DNA of 19,438 bases from Bacillota bacterium (GCA_017523605.1 JAFWVZ010000089.1:1-19438); one strand, 5' to 3'; positions 7,372 to 16,600 are shown, counted from the first letter of the stretch. Notes: generated by a model not told the origin, from the sequence alone. Numbers and translations are program-made.

Positions 7372-9207
7372 TTAGTTTCCTCCTACGCCCTTGTCTATGC
7401 TGGCGCCCGTCAGTTTGTTGACTATGAACTGGATCACGAGCACCACAACTATGATCAGCAGGTTGATGGCGTTAGCCGACTGCGTGAGTCCCGTTCTGCT
7501 ATACTCCTGGAGCACCGTGGTAGCAAGCGCGGTGTACGTGGGGATGAGCAGTACGAACAGGGACATCTCTCTCATGCAGGAGATGAACGGCAGCAGATAG
7601 CCGCTGATGAAGCTTGATTTCTGGATGGGGAAAAGGATCCTTGTCATGCGCTTGCCCCAGGGAACGTCCATCATTACAGCCGCTTCCTCTATCTCTCCGG
7701 AAAGCTGCATCATGGCGCTGGTTCCGGTCCTGGATGCGAACGGCATGAACTTGATGGCTCCCACTATGAACAGCAGGAGATAGGATCCGTTGAGCCATTT
7801 GAACCCTTCCGTGTAGGACAGGGCAAGGTATACGGCGCCGAAGCTCATGGACGGTATCAGGTAGGGGAAGAAAGCGATGTTTGAGACCATTCCGGCCAGC
7901 TTGCTTCCTCTCTTCTTTGCCACCGCGTAGCCTATCAGCAGACCGAAGGTGCCTGCGGCGAACGCTACGCATATGGACAGAAGCACGCTTCTTCCCAGAG
8001 CCTTCCAGAGTATGGTGCTTCTGAGTATTCCTATGGTATCGCCCTTGGCGCTGCCTTCGAACGGTTCTGCGGACAGCCAGTACTTAAGCGAGAAGGTGGA
8101 CCAGTCGCCGGATACTTCGCAGAGGCTTTCCGTGGCGAAGGATACCAGCGGCATGATGGCGAAGAACGCTACGATCACTACCAGGATTATGGCTATCACA
8201 GCGCGCGCCTTGCCCAGTTTTACCAGCGATACCTGGCCGGACTTTCCGGTTACCGTGGTAAATGATTTTCTCTTTCCTGTAACTCTGCTGTTGAGCGTGA
8301 GTATTATTATGGAGAAGATCATCAGGACGATCGCGACCACGTAGCCCTGGCCCTTGGTGAATCCGCTGTTTACGAGGCTGCGCATCTGGACGGATATGGA
8401 TACGAAGCTGTTTCCGCTGGAGATGCTGCTCTTGTTCAGGAAGAACGGTACGGTGAAGCTGGATATGCTGCTGGAGAATACCAGAAGTACCGTGGATATC
8501 AGCGCGGGAAGCACTATCGGGAGCGTTACCTTGCGCAGTATCTTGAAGCGGCTCGCCTTAAGCACCGTAGCGGCTTCTTCCAGGTTGGCGTCCATGTTTC
8601 GGAGTATGCCGCCTATGAGTATGTAAGCGAACGGCGCGTAGTGCAGGCCCAGAGCCCATGCGCACGGAGCGAAGCCGTAGACCATGGATTCCGGAACGCA
8701 TATTCCCGTTACGCTCTGAAGTATTCCCATGCCGGCGTTTATCTGCGTGTTCTTGAAGAAGTTCTCCCAGAACATGGCCATCGCCCAGCTGGGCATTATG
8801 TAAGGAAATACAAAGACTGTAGATATGAATTTCTTAAATGGTAAGTCGGACCGCGTTATGAACCAGGCCACTATGCCTCCGAACAGGACCGCAATGGCGC
8901 AGGCGTACAAGGCCATTAAAGCGGATTGTCCCAGAGGCCTCCAGAATACCGTCTTTGCGTAATCGTATTCCTTGCTGAAAAGGAGCTCCCACCAGTGGTG
9001 GGCGGTAATGTCGCCGTTCTTTACTCCGCCGCCCACGTACATGGCTTCCTGGCTTCCGTTGATCGAGAACGAGCCCAGAAGAAGCGTGATCAGGGGCAGT
9101 ACTACCGCAGCAAGAAGTATGATGAAAAAGATGACTGTTATTACGTTAGCCGGTTTGGAGAAATAGGCTTTTATGCGGTTTCCGGAGCTTTTCGTTTTAG
9201 TTTCCAT
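7372..9207 (-). CDS. Fused double-domain ABC importer permease
   Basis: The 611-aa membrane protein carries two tandem permease domains, as in FbpB/AfuB and related importers, so a single polypeptide forms the whole translocation channel. Each half contains a cytoplasmic coupling (EAA) loop: LEEAATVLKASRFKILRKV at about 209-227 and a segment starting at EIEEAAVMMDVPWGKRM near 505. Roughly twelve hydrophobic segments are visible, including 23-44, 97-118, 186-204, 232-254, 288-305, 335-357, 405-430, 441-465, 476-490 and 582-598. The central soluble linker is at about 306-335. The ribosome binding site AGGAG precedes the ATG at 9207. Length is at the upper end for fused permeases. Substrate is unknown; the aldolase gene at the head of the cluster makes a phosphorylated sugar one hypothesis. 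Confidence 0.9.
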   Translation of the reverse strand: METKTKSSGNRIKAYFSKPANVITVIFFIILLAAVVLPLITLLLGSFSINGSQEAMYVGGGVKNGDITAHHWWELLFSKEYDYAKTVFWRPLGQSALMALYACAIAVLFGGIVAWFITRSDLPFKKFISTVFVFPYIMPSWAMAMFWENFFKNTQINAGMGILQSVTGICVPESMVYGFAPCAWALGLHYAPFAYILIGGILRNMDANLEEAATVLKASRFKILRKVTLPIVLPALISTVLLVFSSSISSFTVPFFLNKSSISSGNSFVSISVQMRSLVNSGFTKGQGYVVAIVLMIFSIIILTLNSRVTGKRKSFTTVTGKSGQVSLVKLGKARAVIAIILVVIVAFFAIMPLVSFATESLCEVSGDWSTFSLKYWLSAEPFEGSAKGDTIGILRSTILWKALGRSVLLSICVAFAAGTFGLLIGYAVAKKRGSKLAGMVSNIAFFPYLIPSMSFGAVYLALSYTEGFKWLNGSYLLLFIVGAIKFMPFASRTGTSAMMQLSGEIEEAAVMMDVPWGKRMTRILFPIQKSSFISGYLLPFISCMREMSLFVLLIPTYTALATTVLQEYSRTGLTQSANAINLLIIVVVLVIQFIVNKLTGASIDKGVGGN

Positions 9208-9233
9208 ATAAATTAGCTCCTGTCTTTGCCAAA

Positions 9234-9261
9234 CAGGGGAGGGAAAAGTCTCCCTCCCCTG
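9234..9261 (-). other. Stable intergenic stem-loop between binding-protein and permease genes
   Basis: An 11-bp perfect inverted repeat, CAGGGGAGGGA (9234-9244) / TCCCTCCCCTG (9251-9261), with a 6-nt loop lies 33 bp after the binding-protein stop. On the transcribed strand only TTT follows, so it is a poor terminator. It more likely stabilises the upstream mRNA or attenuates read-through, giving more binding protein than permease. Confidence 0.75.
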
Positions 9262-9294
9262 CGATAGGTTAGTTTAAGCTGCCGCGGTAAAAAC

Positions 9295-10563
9295 TTACTG
9301 ACCGAGCTGCTGCTTTATGAACTTCTGAGCTTCGCTGTAAGCGGATCCGATGTAGTCCACGTCCTCTACGAGGCAGGTCTTGACCCAGCTGTCGAGCGGC
9401 TTGTCGTTGTCTATGGGCTTGTTGTTTACGTTAGCAGAGTAGTATCCGTACTGTCCGCCCCAGCCGGCCTTGAATCCTTCCTCGGAGAGGAGGTAGCGGA
9501 TGAACAGACAGGAGGTGTACGGAAGCTTGGCGGTCTTCGGGATGAGGGTCCACATGTTGTAAACGAATCCGCTGAATCCCTCTACGTCCGCGTTCCAGCC
9601 GGCTCCGGTAAGGTCTTCGATGCTGGGTTTGGTCTCAAGGCCAAGGTAATCCTTAAGTTTTGCAAGGCCTGCGAAAACGATCCTGCCGTCATCGGCATAG
9701 CCTACGATATTCTTGACCTCGCTGGTGTCGGAGCTGTGCCAGTAAGCTACGTTCTTGGTGAACTCAGCCAGGAACTGATAGCCTATGTTCTTGTAAGCCG
9801 GGTCGGCAACATAGTCCTTGCCGAAGTAGCTCTTGTAAGCCTTGGTGAGTCTGTCCACGGCGTCGGGGCTGGTCATCATGATGAAGAAGTTCATGTTGAT
9901 GTCCTCGCCGAGCGGGCTCTGAACGGATGCGTTCTTAAGGCCCTTGAGGGTGGCTCCGTCCGCTCCGGTCAGCTGCCATACGTTCTGGAGCTGATCCTTG
10001 CCGACCTTGGTGTTGTTCCAGAGGAATACCTTGTTGAAGGTAACGCCTACCTGGGGATCGGTGGTTCCGGGGTTGAACTTGAAGCCGTCTCCGGACGGGG
10101 TGTAGCTGAGCAGGAAGCCTGCGTCCAGCATGTTGAACTTAAGGAACGCAGCGTCCTGGATCATTACGAAGTCCGCTACGTACTGGTCTGCCTTGGCTGC
10201 AGCGTCCAGAACAGGCTGATACTCGGAGCCCTTCCTGGAGTTGTAGACGATCTTGTCCGCAGCCCAGGTGTACTTCTTCATGAATGCTTCCGCTACCTTC
10301 TTTACACCGGAGGTAAGGGAGTCTGCGTTGAAGACGGTCTTGGCGTCTGCCGCGACTGCTGCCTCAAGCTCTGCCTTGGCTGCTGCTTCCAGCTCTGCCT
10401 CGGACATCTTTTCTGCTGCTGCGATCTTCTCGGCCACGGTCTTCGGCTCTGCCGGTGCCGTATTGTTGTTTGCCGGGGTGGTGTTTCCGCCGCCGCATGC
10501 CGCGAGGCCGAATACCATTACCAGTGCAAGAACAACAGCTAATACTTTCTTGATGTTCTTCAT
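9295..10563 (-). CDS. Extracellular solute-binding lipoprotein of the ABC importer
   Basis: This is the substrate receptor of the importer, anchored to the outer face of the membrane. The 422-aa precursor has a basic start (MKNIKK), a hydrophobic core and a lipobox LAAC with the lipidated cysteine at residue 23, then a GGG/NTTPANNN linker. A helical Ala/Glu-rich stretch (about 43-75) leads into the periplasmic-binding fold, where AFMKKYTWAADKIVYNSR corresponds to the family's EAFEKKYG...V...SR region. Segments such as TSCLFIRYLLSEEGFKAGWGG and YGYYSANVNN are typical of the C-terminal lobe in Fe3+/2-AEP/sugar-phosphate-type receptors. The tyrosine pair lies in the position usually occupied by YP, so it is not evidence for iron binding. 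A strong AAGGAG site precedes the ATG. Ligand unknown. Confidence 0.9.
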   Translation of the reverse strand: MKNIKKVLAVVLALVMVFGLAACGGGNTTPANNNTAPAEPKTVAEKIAAAEKMSEAELEAAAKAELEAAVAADAKTVFNADSLTSGVKKVAEAFMKKYTWAADKIVYNSRKGSEYQPVLDAAAKADQYVADFVMIQDAAFLKFNMLDAGFLLSYTPSGDGFKFNPGTTDPQVGVTFNKVFLWNNTKVGKDQLQNVWQLTGADGATLKGLKNASVQSPLGEDINMNFFIMMTSPDAVDRLTKAYKSYFGKDYVADPAYKNIGYQFLAEFTKNVAYWHSSDTSEVKNIVGYADDGRIVFAGLAKLKDYLGLETKPSIEDLTGAGWNADVEGFSGFVYNMWTLIPKTAKLPYTSCLFIRYLLSEEGFKAGWGGQYGYYSANVNNKPIDNDKPLDSWVKTCLVEDVDYIGSAYSEAQKFIKQQLGQ

Positions 10564-10605
10564 AGTTTTCTCCTTTTTATAAAAGCTTTGATTGGTAACT
10601 ATTTT

Positions 10606-10622
10606 AACGGATCCCGTCCGTT
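10606..10622. promoter_or_regulatory. Operator-like inverted repeat upstream of the binding-protein gene
   Basis: AACGGA (10606-10611) and TCCGTT (10617-10622) form perfect 6-bp arms around a 5-bp centre, 43 bp upstream of the binding-protein start. A GTTTAAAC palindrome and another CCGTT lie immediately beside it. On the minus strand TAAAAT overlaps its inner edge as a possible -10, but no convincing -35 is present. It may be an operator or just a small hairpin. Confidence 0.35.
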
Positions 10623-10670
10623 TAAACCGTTGGAACTGTCTTTGTACTTCAGCTTTTACCGGCTGAGGCG

Positions 10671-11606
10671 CTATGCTTTGCCGGCGCTTCCGAATACATC
10701 CGTTATGCGGGCAGCGACCATGTCGGCGACCGCCTTCTGAGCGGGTGCCAGGAAGGTGCGTCCGTCGAACTTGGATGGGTTCTCCGCGAGCTGCCTGCGT
10801 ATCTCTCCGAACCAGCAGACGCGGATGTCCGTTCCGACGTTGATCTTGCAGACTGCCATGGACGCGGCTTTTCTGAGCATCTCGCCCGGGATGCCTATGG
10901 CCTGGGCCAGGTTGCCGCCGTACTGGTTGAAGATGGCCAGCCTGTCCTGGGGAACGGAGGAGGCTCCGTGCAGCACCAGCGGGAATCCGGGCAGCTTTTC
11001 CTGGATCTCTTCCAGGATGTCGAAGCGAAGCTGGGGATTCTGGCCCGGCTTGAACTTGTATGCCCCGTGGGCGGTCCCTATCGCTATGGCAAGGCTGTCT
11101 ATGTCGGTGCTGCCCACGAACTCCACTACGTCGGCAGGGTGGGTGAACGCGCCGTACTTGTCGTCTACGTTTATGTCGTCTTCTATACCGGCAATGGCTC
11201 CGAGCTCGCTCTCCACCACTACGCCGCGGGCGTGGGCGTAGTCAACTACGTCCCTGGTTATCTCGATGTTCTTTTTGAACTCGTAGGAGGACGCGTCGAT
11301 CATTACGGAGGTGAATCCGTAGTCGACGCAGGCCTTGCAGATCTCCGCGGACTTGCCGTGGTCCAGATGCAGCGCGATGGGTATGTCCGTGGTCTTTGCC
11401 GCGGCCTTAAGCGTGCTTACTGCGTATTCCGGACCGATGAATTTTACCGCGCTCTCGGAAAGGGCCAGGATCAGCGGCGCCTTAACGCTTGCCGCGCCTG
11501 CAACGATAGCCTGGATTATATCCATGCTGTCCGCGTTGAAAGCGCCTACCGCGTAGCCGCCTTCGTACGCCTTTTTAAACATTTCCTTTGTTGTTACCAG
11601 TGCCAT
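10671..11606 (-). CDS. fba: Class II fructose-bisphosphate aldolase
   Basis: This encodes a cytoplasmic, zinc-dependent aldolase that interconverts fructose-1,6-bisphosphate with dihydroxyacetone phosphate and glyceraldehyde-3-phosphate. The 311-aa sequence contains the class II landmarks in order: the LHLDHG segment with D82 and zinc-ligand H83, ESELGAIAGIEDD at about 132-144, GTAHGAYKF with H180, VLHGASSVP with H213, and KINVGTDIR at 254-262. Length is typical of the short FbaA/GatY-like branch, so a tagatose-bisphosphate role cannot be fully excluded. Its Shine-Dalgarno AAAGGAG lies 10 bp before the ATG. A strong AT-rich promoter region lies upstream and the ABC importer genes follow 107 bp downstream on the same strand without an evident terminator, so read-through into the importer is plausible. 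Confidence 0.95.
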   Translation of the reverse strand: MALVTTKEMFKKAYEGGYAVGAFNADSMDIIQAIVAGAASVKAPLILALSESAVKFIGPEYAVSTLKAAAKTTDIPIALHLDHGKSAEICKACVDYGFTSVMIDASSYEFKKNIEITRDVVDYAHARGVVVESELGAIAGIEDDINVDDKYGAFTHPADVVEFVGSTDIDSLAIAIGTAHGAYKFKPGQNPQLRFDILEEIQEKLPGFPLVLHGASSVPQDRLAIFNQYGGNLAQAIGIPGEMLRKAASMAVCKINVGTDIRVCWFGEIRRQLAENPSKFDGRTFLAPAQKAVADMVAARITDVFGSAGKA

Positions 11607-11652
11607 ATTAATAGAACTCCTTTATTAGAATATTGTTATTTTACTAACGTTC

Positions 11653-11688
11653 ATTTTACTATTATTCCTATAATAAAGTCAATAATAG
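11653..11688 (-). promoter_or_regulatory. Promoter of fba with overlapping inverted repeats
   Basis: On the minus strand TTGACT (11677-11682) and TAAAAT (11653-11658) are spaced by 18 bp, a good housekeeping promoter about 50 bp before the start codon. An 8-bp inverted repeat, CTATTATT (11659-11666) and AATAATAG (11681-11688), spans the spacer and -35, and a second shorter one sits between the two elements. These could bind a repressor. The whole stretch 11607-11712 is far more AT-rich than its surroundings. Confidence 0.65.
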
Positions 11689-11706
11689 GGCATTCTTTTA
11701 AGGAGT

Positions 11707-11743
11707 AAAAAAAGGGCCTGCGCGGATCGCTCCGGCGGGCCCT
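11707..11743 (-). terminator. Rho-independent terminator of the ABC-2 operon
   Basis: On the minus strand AGGGCC pairs with GGCCCT (plus-strand positions 11738-11743 and 11713-11718), with an inner CGGA/TCCG extension, and seven T residues follow. It sits 38 bp after the stop of the ABC-2 permease gene and directly upstream of the fba promoter, insulating the two units. Confidence 0.85.
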
Positions 11744-11781
11744 GAATATCTTGCAGTATGCTGTGTTTTCCGGCGTTTTCG

Positions 11782-12699
11782 TCATACATCCTTGCGGCGT
11801 ATTATCGCAAATCCGGCGGCGTAGTTGATGACTGTAAGCGCTCCGTACACGGCAAGCAGTACAGCTGTCGGAATGGTGTTGTTTACAGTGGTAAGCACAC
11901 CGGAGTCCATGGTGTGCGCTATGTCCGGGTCCACCGCGGTCTGCTTAAAGATGTTCATCAGGATCGCCGGGAGCTCCAGCTGTGCAGAGGTTCCTTTGAT
12001 CCCTCCGAAGAAGTCCGTGCACCATCTGAACATGCTTCCGAAGTGGTAGTTCAGGTCCAGGAAGCTTACCTTGTCCAGTCCGGCGCCGCCCCGCAGCGAC
12101 AGCACCAGACGCACCACCAGCGGCAGCACCAGCACTACTATCATGACCAGCAGCATGGGCAGAAGGGCGATGACGCGCTTTTTGGCCACGCAGCTGAGCA
12201 GCACGGACAGCGAGCTGAAGAACAGCGTCACCATAAGTCCGTAGATAAGGTAGGCCGGGAAGTACGACAGCAGAGCCTTGAATATGTTGCCGTCGTAGTT
12301 TCCGCAGAGGTAGTTCATTACATACATTGCGCTGAGAGACATCACCATAAGGATCAGCGCTCCGATAAGCATTCCCAGCACCTTGCCCAGAAGTATGGAC
12401 ATGCGGCTGTTAGGCTTGGACACGAGTATGCGGAATGTGCCTTCGTGCACCTCTCCCGCGATAAGTCCCGTGCCTACCGCGCTTACTATCACCATAAGCA
12501 TGGCGCCGCAGATCAGGAAGAATACAGCCGTGTGCTGCTCTATCAGCCTTGAGTTAAGATAGTTGGAAAAAGCAGGAACGTTGTCCACGATGCTCGATCT
12601 GCCGAGCACCAGCCCGCCCAGAAGACCCGCGGCAAGGCTTATTATAACGGCGCTAAGCCCCAGCGTTCTCTGAAGCGTTCTTTTCAGTATCACTCCCAT
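11782..12699 (-). CDS. ABC-2 type transporter permease
   Basis: This is the membrane subunit of an ABC-2 (exporter-type) transporter that pairs with the ATPase encoded immediately upstream. The 305-aa protein shows six hydrophobic segments at about residues 15-33, 58-82, 103-130, 145-168, 172-203 and 278-298. The cytoplasmic motif EGTFRILVSKPNSR (about 85-98) is typical of NosY/BcrB-like permeases. A larger extracytoplasmic loop (about 205-275) lies between the last two segments. The ATG at 12699 lies 47 bp inside the ATPase gene, behind an AAGGAG site that is itself part of the ATPase coding sequence. Substrate unknown; the co-encoded surface protein gives the only clue. A terminator follows. 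Confidence 0.88.
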   Translation of the reverse strand: MGVILKRTLQRTLGLSAVIISLAAGLLGGLVLGRSSIVDNVPAFSNYLNSRLIEQHTAVFFLICGAMLMVIVSAVGTGLIAGEVHEGTFRILVSKPNSRMSILLGKVLGMLIGALILMVMSLSAMYVMNYLCGNYDGNIFKALLSYFPAYLIYGLMVTLFFSSLSVLLSCVAKKRVIALLPMLLVMIVVLVLPLVVRLVLSLRGGAGLDKVSFLDLNYHFGSMFRWCTDFFGGIKGTSAQLELPAILMNIFKQTAVDPDIAHTMDSGVLTTVNNTIPTAVLLAVYGALTVINYAAGFAIIRRKDV

Positions 12700-13618
12700 T
12701 TTTTTCTCCTTCCATCATCTGCTTGTAGAGCGAATCAAGCGACAGCACTTCTTCGCTCAGCTTGTTGAGCTGCATCCCGTTGGAGTAGACCAGGCTTACT
12801 ACGTCCTTCTTAAGGGCGTCCATCTCCTTGGTCGTTATGCGTACTCCTTCTCCTTCGACCGCTTCCGTCTTGTACTTGCCGGAGAGTCCCAGGATCAGTT
12901 TTTCGTTGTCGTCGGTGTCCACCCAGAGTATTCCCTGCTTGAACATCTCCTGCGCCTCAGCTATGGGGGCGTTCAGTATCAGCCTGCCGTGGTCTATCAT
13001 CAGCACGTGGCTTATCACCGTCTCCAGCTCAGTAAGTACGTGAGAGCTTATGAGGACGGTCAGGTGCTCGTCCTGCACCATGCGCCTTACGGTGTCCAGG
13101 ATCTCCTGTCTGCTGGTGGGATCAAGGTTGGCCGTGGGCTCGTCCAGAAGCAGTATCCTGGGATGGTGTATCATGGCCTGAGCCAGGGACACTTTCTTCT
13201 TCATTCCCGTGGAGAACTTGGCGACCTTTCTGTCCTTGTGGTCCCTGAGCTCGAACTGGTCTAAAAGCTCGTCGGTGCGCTTCGCGGATTCCTCGGAGGA
13301 CAGGCCGGAAAGGCAGCCCATGTACCACAGGTATTCGTAGCATTTCATGTCGGAGTAGAAGCTTGTGAACTCCGGCGAGTAGCCCAGCACCTTGAGCGCT
13401 TCAGGGCTTGCCAGCGGGTGCCCGAAGACCGTGCCGTCTCCGGAAGTGGGGAAGAGCGAGCCCATTATCAGGGCCATGGTGGTGCTCTTTCCTGCGCCGT
13501 TGGGACCTACTATTCCGTATATCTTGCCGCTTTCCAGCTTAAGGCTTACGTTGTTTACGGCAGTAAAGCTGCCGAACTTCTTGGTTATTCCGTTCAGTTC
13601 TATGCAGGATTCGCTCAT
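12653..13618 (-). CDS. ABC-2 type transporter ATPase (BcrA/NatA-like)
   Basis: This is the cytoplasmic ATPase of the three-gene unit. In 321 aa it has Walker A GPNGAGKST at 38-46, a signature region FSTGMKKK at 135-142 that replaces the usual LSGGQ as is common in NatA/BcrA-type ATPases, Walker B ILLLDEP at about 155-161, the D-loop NLDP, and the switch histidine H193 (SSHVL). The C-terminal extension after about residue 215 is typical for ABC-2 ATPases. Its start ATG shares the sequence ATGA with the stop of the large surface-protein gene (13615-13618). Its last 15 codons overlap the permease start. Such tight overlap indicates stoichiometric co-translation of all three products. Confidence 0.93.
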   Translation of the reverse strand: MSESCIELNGITKKFGSFTAVNNVSLKLESGKIYGIVGPNGAGKSTTMALIMGSLFPTSGDGTVFGHPLASPEALKVLGYSPEFTSFYSDMKCYEYLWYMGCLSGLSSEESAKRTDELLDQFELRDHKDRKVAKFSTGMKKKVSLAQAMIHHPRILLLDEPTANLDPTSRQEILDTVRRMVQDEHLTVLISSHVLTELETVISHVLMIDHGRLILNAPIAEAQEMFKQGILWVDTDDNEKLILGLSGKYKTEAVEGEGVRITTKEMDALKKDVVSLVYSNGMQLNKLSEEVLSLDSLYKQMMEGEKNGSDTEKNASENAGA

Positions 13619-16600
13619 TTTGCTGCCTCCTTGAATCTTGCGGCTATCCTGGTCTTTCTGAATATTCCGAAGAACAGGCTCGCGATCAGCAGGACTGCGG
13701 TAAGCACCACCGGCAGTACCGGGAAGTTCTTCTGCTGATCTATCGCGATGCTGTGGAGCTCCTTATAGACTTTGCCCTGGCCGTCGTCCATGGAAAGGTC
13801 TATCTCGTGGTCTCCCTGGATGAGCGGTATGCTTGCGGACGTGTCAGCGCCGCTGTAGACTACCGTGCCGTTGTCTTTGATGGTCATTATGCTGTAGTCC
13901 TGGGCGGGCTTCCAGGAAATGTTCAGCATGTGGTCCGCGGAATTCTCCGGAACGGGCTGAGCCAGCTCGAAGCTCTTGTCCGTGTTGAGCTTAAGCAACT
14001 CTCCGCCGGGAGTCGTAACTACTATGTCGTCCGCTATCTGGATGGCTTTGTTTGCCGATACTTTATAGGAAGCTACAAGTTTCTGTTCGGAAAGGTCCAG
14101 CAGGCTTAGGTCGCTCTGGCCCATTACAGCAGCGTAGCGGTCGCTTCCTTCCACTTTCAGCAGTCCGTTATTGCTGAAGTCGTTGTCTGTGCTGAGCTTT
14201 ACTTCGCTTGCTGTGCTGAAGTCCTTAGTGCCTATGATTATCAGCTTCTTAAGGAACATGTAGGTCTCGTAGTCCCAGTAGCCCTGGATCTGCGTAATGT
14301 CGCCCAGGCCGTCGCCGTCCACGTCGCTCGTGATTATGAACGTCGGCGTATCTTGCAGCGGGTAGAAGGGGATGAGGTAATCCGGATGGTAATCAGCCTT
14401 GCCGGTGCCGACTCCGTAGATGATGATCGGTCCCTGACCTTCGTTCTGCTCGCCAATGGCGGACAGGTTGACCAGCTCTTCGCCGGTCTTGCCGTCGTAG
14501 ATGCAGTACTGCCAGTTGAAGTTCCTGCCGTAGAGCTCGTAGATTCCGTCGCCGTTTATGTCGTATTCCAGCGAAATGAAGCTTTCGCCTTCGCCGGAGA
14601 TCCCGTCCGGGCAGAGGTCGTAGAGCAGCTGAAGTGTCTTTCCGTTATATACTTTGTAGAGCTGGAATCCCTGAGCGTTCTTTCCTATAAGGACTATCTC
14701 GCTTATGCCGTCGGCATCTATGTCTCCGATCAGATCGGAGGTATTCATGGGCTCCAGTTCCTTATTGTTCTCTATGCGTGTGTTGGTCTTTCTGTATTCC
14801 ACGGAGGCAAAGCCGTAGGACATGCCCAGCCTGGACTCATAGAGCCTGGTCTCCTTGTCGCTGACCACAAGGAAGTCCGGCAGACCGTCGCCGTTGGTGT
14901 CGCCCACCTTAAAGCTGCGTCCTTCCGCGTCCACGCCTCCGAAAAGACTGCCGATAACGGTGCGCCTTCTGCTGGAGACGACGTTTTCTCCGCAGAGCAG
15001 CTCCGGCTTCTTGTCGCCGTCCAGATCCTTTATCATGTCCAGCTTGTCTGCAATAAGGAAGTATTCGACTTTCTTGCCGTCCACCTTGCCCTCGCCGGTC
15101 TTTATCTTGTAGTTGAAGATCTCGCTTCCGTCCTCTCCGGAAAGAATGATGAACCAGCTGGCGTCCGTCTGGCCGTCTTTGTTGTAGCTGTTGACTATGG
15201 CCATTACGTCGTTTACGCCGTCGCCGGTGTAGTCGCGGTCCGTACGCTGGAACTCGAAGCCTTTGTTGGTATATTCCGCGTTAAGGACGTATTCCCAGAT
15301 CTTTTCGTTAAGGCTGGTCCCGTACTTTACGATGCGGTCCTTTATGCCGTTGGAACTGTGGGTGAGGTAGTAGGAATCTCCGGATCTCTCCAGAGCCATT
15401 CCATCCTTATCGTAGGCATATTCCAGTGTCTTAAGGTCCTGCGAGGCAAGCAGGCAGCCTGTTCCGAAGAATTCAAGGCGCAGACCGTCTTCGGCGCGGA
15501 ATATCTCGAATCTGGAGCTTTCTCCGATGACGGGAGATTCTATCTCCTTCTGGTAGATCAGCGCTCCGGTGTAGTCGTAGTAGTTGATGACCGCGCGCTT
15601 TTCGCTAACACTGGTAGCGACCGCTACGCAGGGCGTTCCGTCGTAGACCGTAAGGGCGCTCTTCTGGTAGTTTACCGAGTATCCGCCGGATACAGGAAGC
15701 GATGCCTCCGCAGTGCGGGTCTCGGTGTTATAGAGGATGATGGCCGCAGTCCAGCTGCTGTCCTGGTACTGCGCGCAGGAATCTGCGTCTCCCTGGTAGC
15801 AGTCTATAAGCAGGTACGGTCCGTCCACGTCCGCTATGCGCAGTCCCATGTAGGGCCAGTTATTTATTCCCGTCCGGCGGTATGCGGGCGTGCCGAGGTT
15901 GTACTCCAGGTTGTAGCCTATCAGAAGGTTGTCGAAGTACTCTTTTTCCAGAACGTTAAGGTCCGTGCCTTCGCAGCTTCCGGATACAGGATCTATGGCA
16001 AAGACTTGGCCGTCCTCGGAAGTGGCGTAGATCATGCCGTTCATGAAGACAAGATCCCACATGTTCATTTCCGCGTCCAGTGTCTTCTTCAGCCAGTCTA
16101 TGTTCAGCTGACGGATCTCACAGGGATGCCACTCTTTAATTGCGGATCCGTCCGCGCCGCTTAATATCGCGACCGTGTTGCGCTGCATGGTGTACGCGAA
16201 GTCCTCGGCGGAATCTCCGTCGATGTCGCCTACGCTTATGGCTTTCCAGATGTTGTCCGCGGCGGTGTGTGTCCAGATAGTCTCAAGAGTCTTTCCGTCC
16301 GCCTTTACGATGCTGTAGTCGTAAACGATGAGTGCGTTTCCGTCAGCGGCTGTAAGCAGCTGCTGCACGAAGCTGTTTGCGTCGGTAAAGCCTATGTTCT
16401 CGTCGTAGCCGCTGTGTGTAATGTGCATGTCGGCAAGGACCTTTCCGTCCTTTCCGCTTACTGTCATTACCTGGGCGCTGTGGTCCGGAGCGTCCTGATA
16501 AGTAAGGAATTCCGGATATCCGTCGCCGTCCGCGTCGGGGAGCACGGCAAGCTTCTTTACGGCAAAGTTGGTGCCCAGATGCTTTACGCCTGCCTCCGAT

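Noticed and set aside
6594..7421. 275-codon open frame antisense to the FbpC-like ATPase
   Set aside because: It lies opposite intact Walker A, signature and Walker B motifs; a shadow frame.
9295..10563. Assignment of the importer as an iron transporter on the basis of a YY pair
   Set aside because: The tyrosine pair (YGYYSANV) sits in the C-terminal lobe segment where relatives have a conserved YP, not at the iron-ligand position, so ligand is left open.
14353..16164. 603-codon open frame on the plus strand, antisense to the FG-GAP gene
   Set aside because: It has no ribosome binding site or recognisable domain, and the opposite strand encodes a coherent signal-peptide/repeat/TM protein. 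The open frame results from codon bias.
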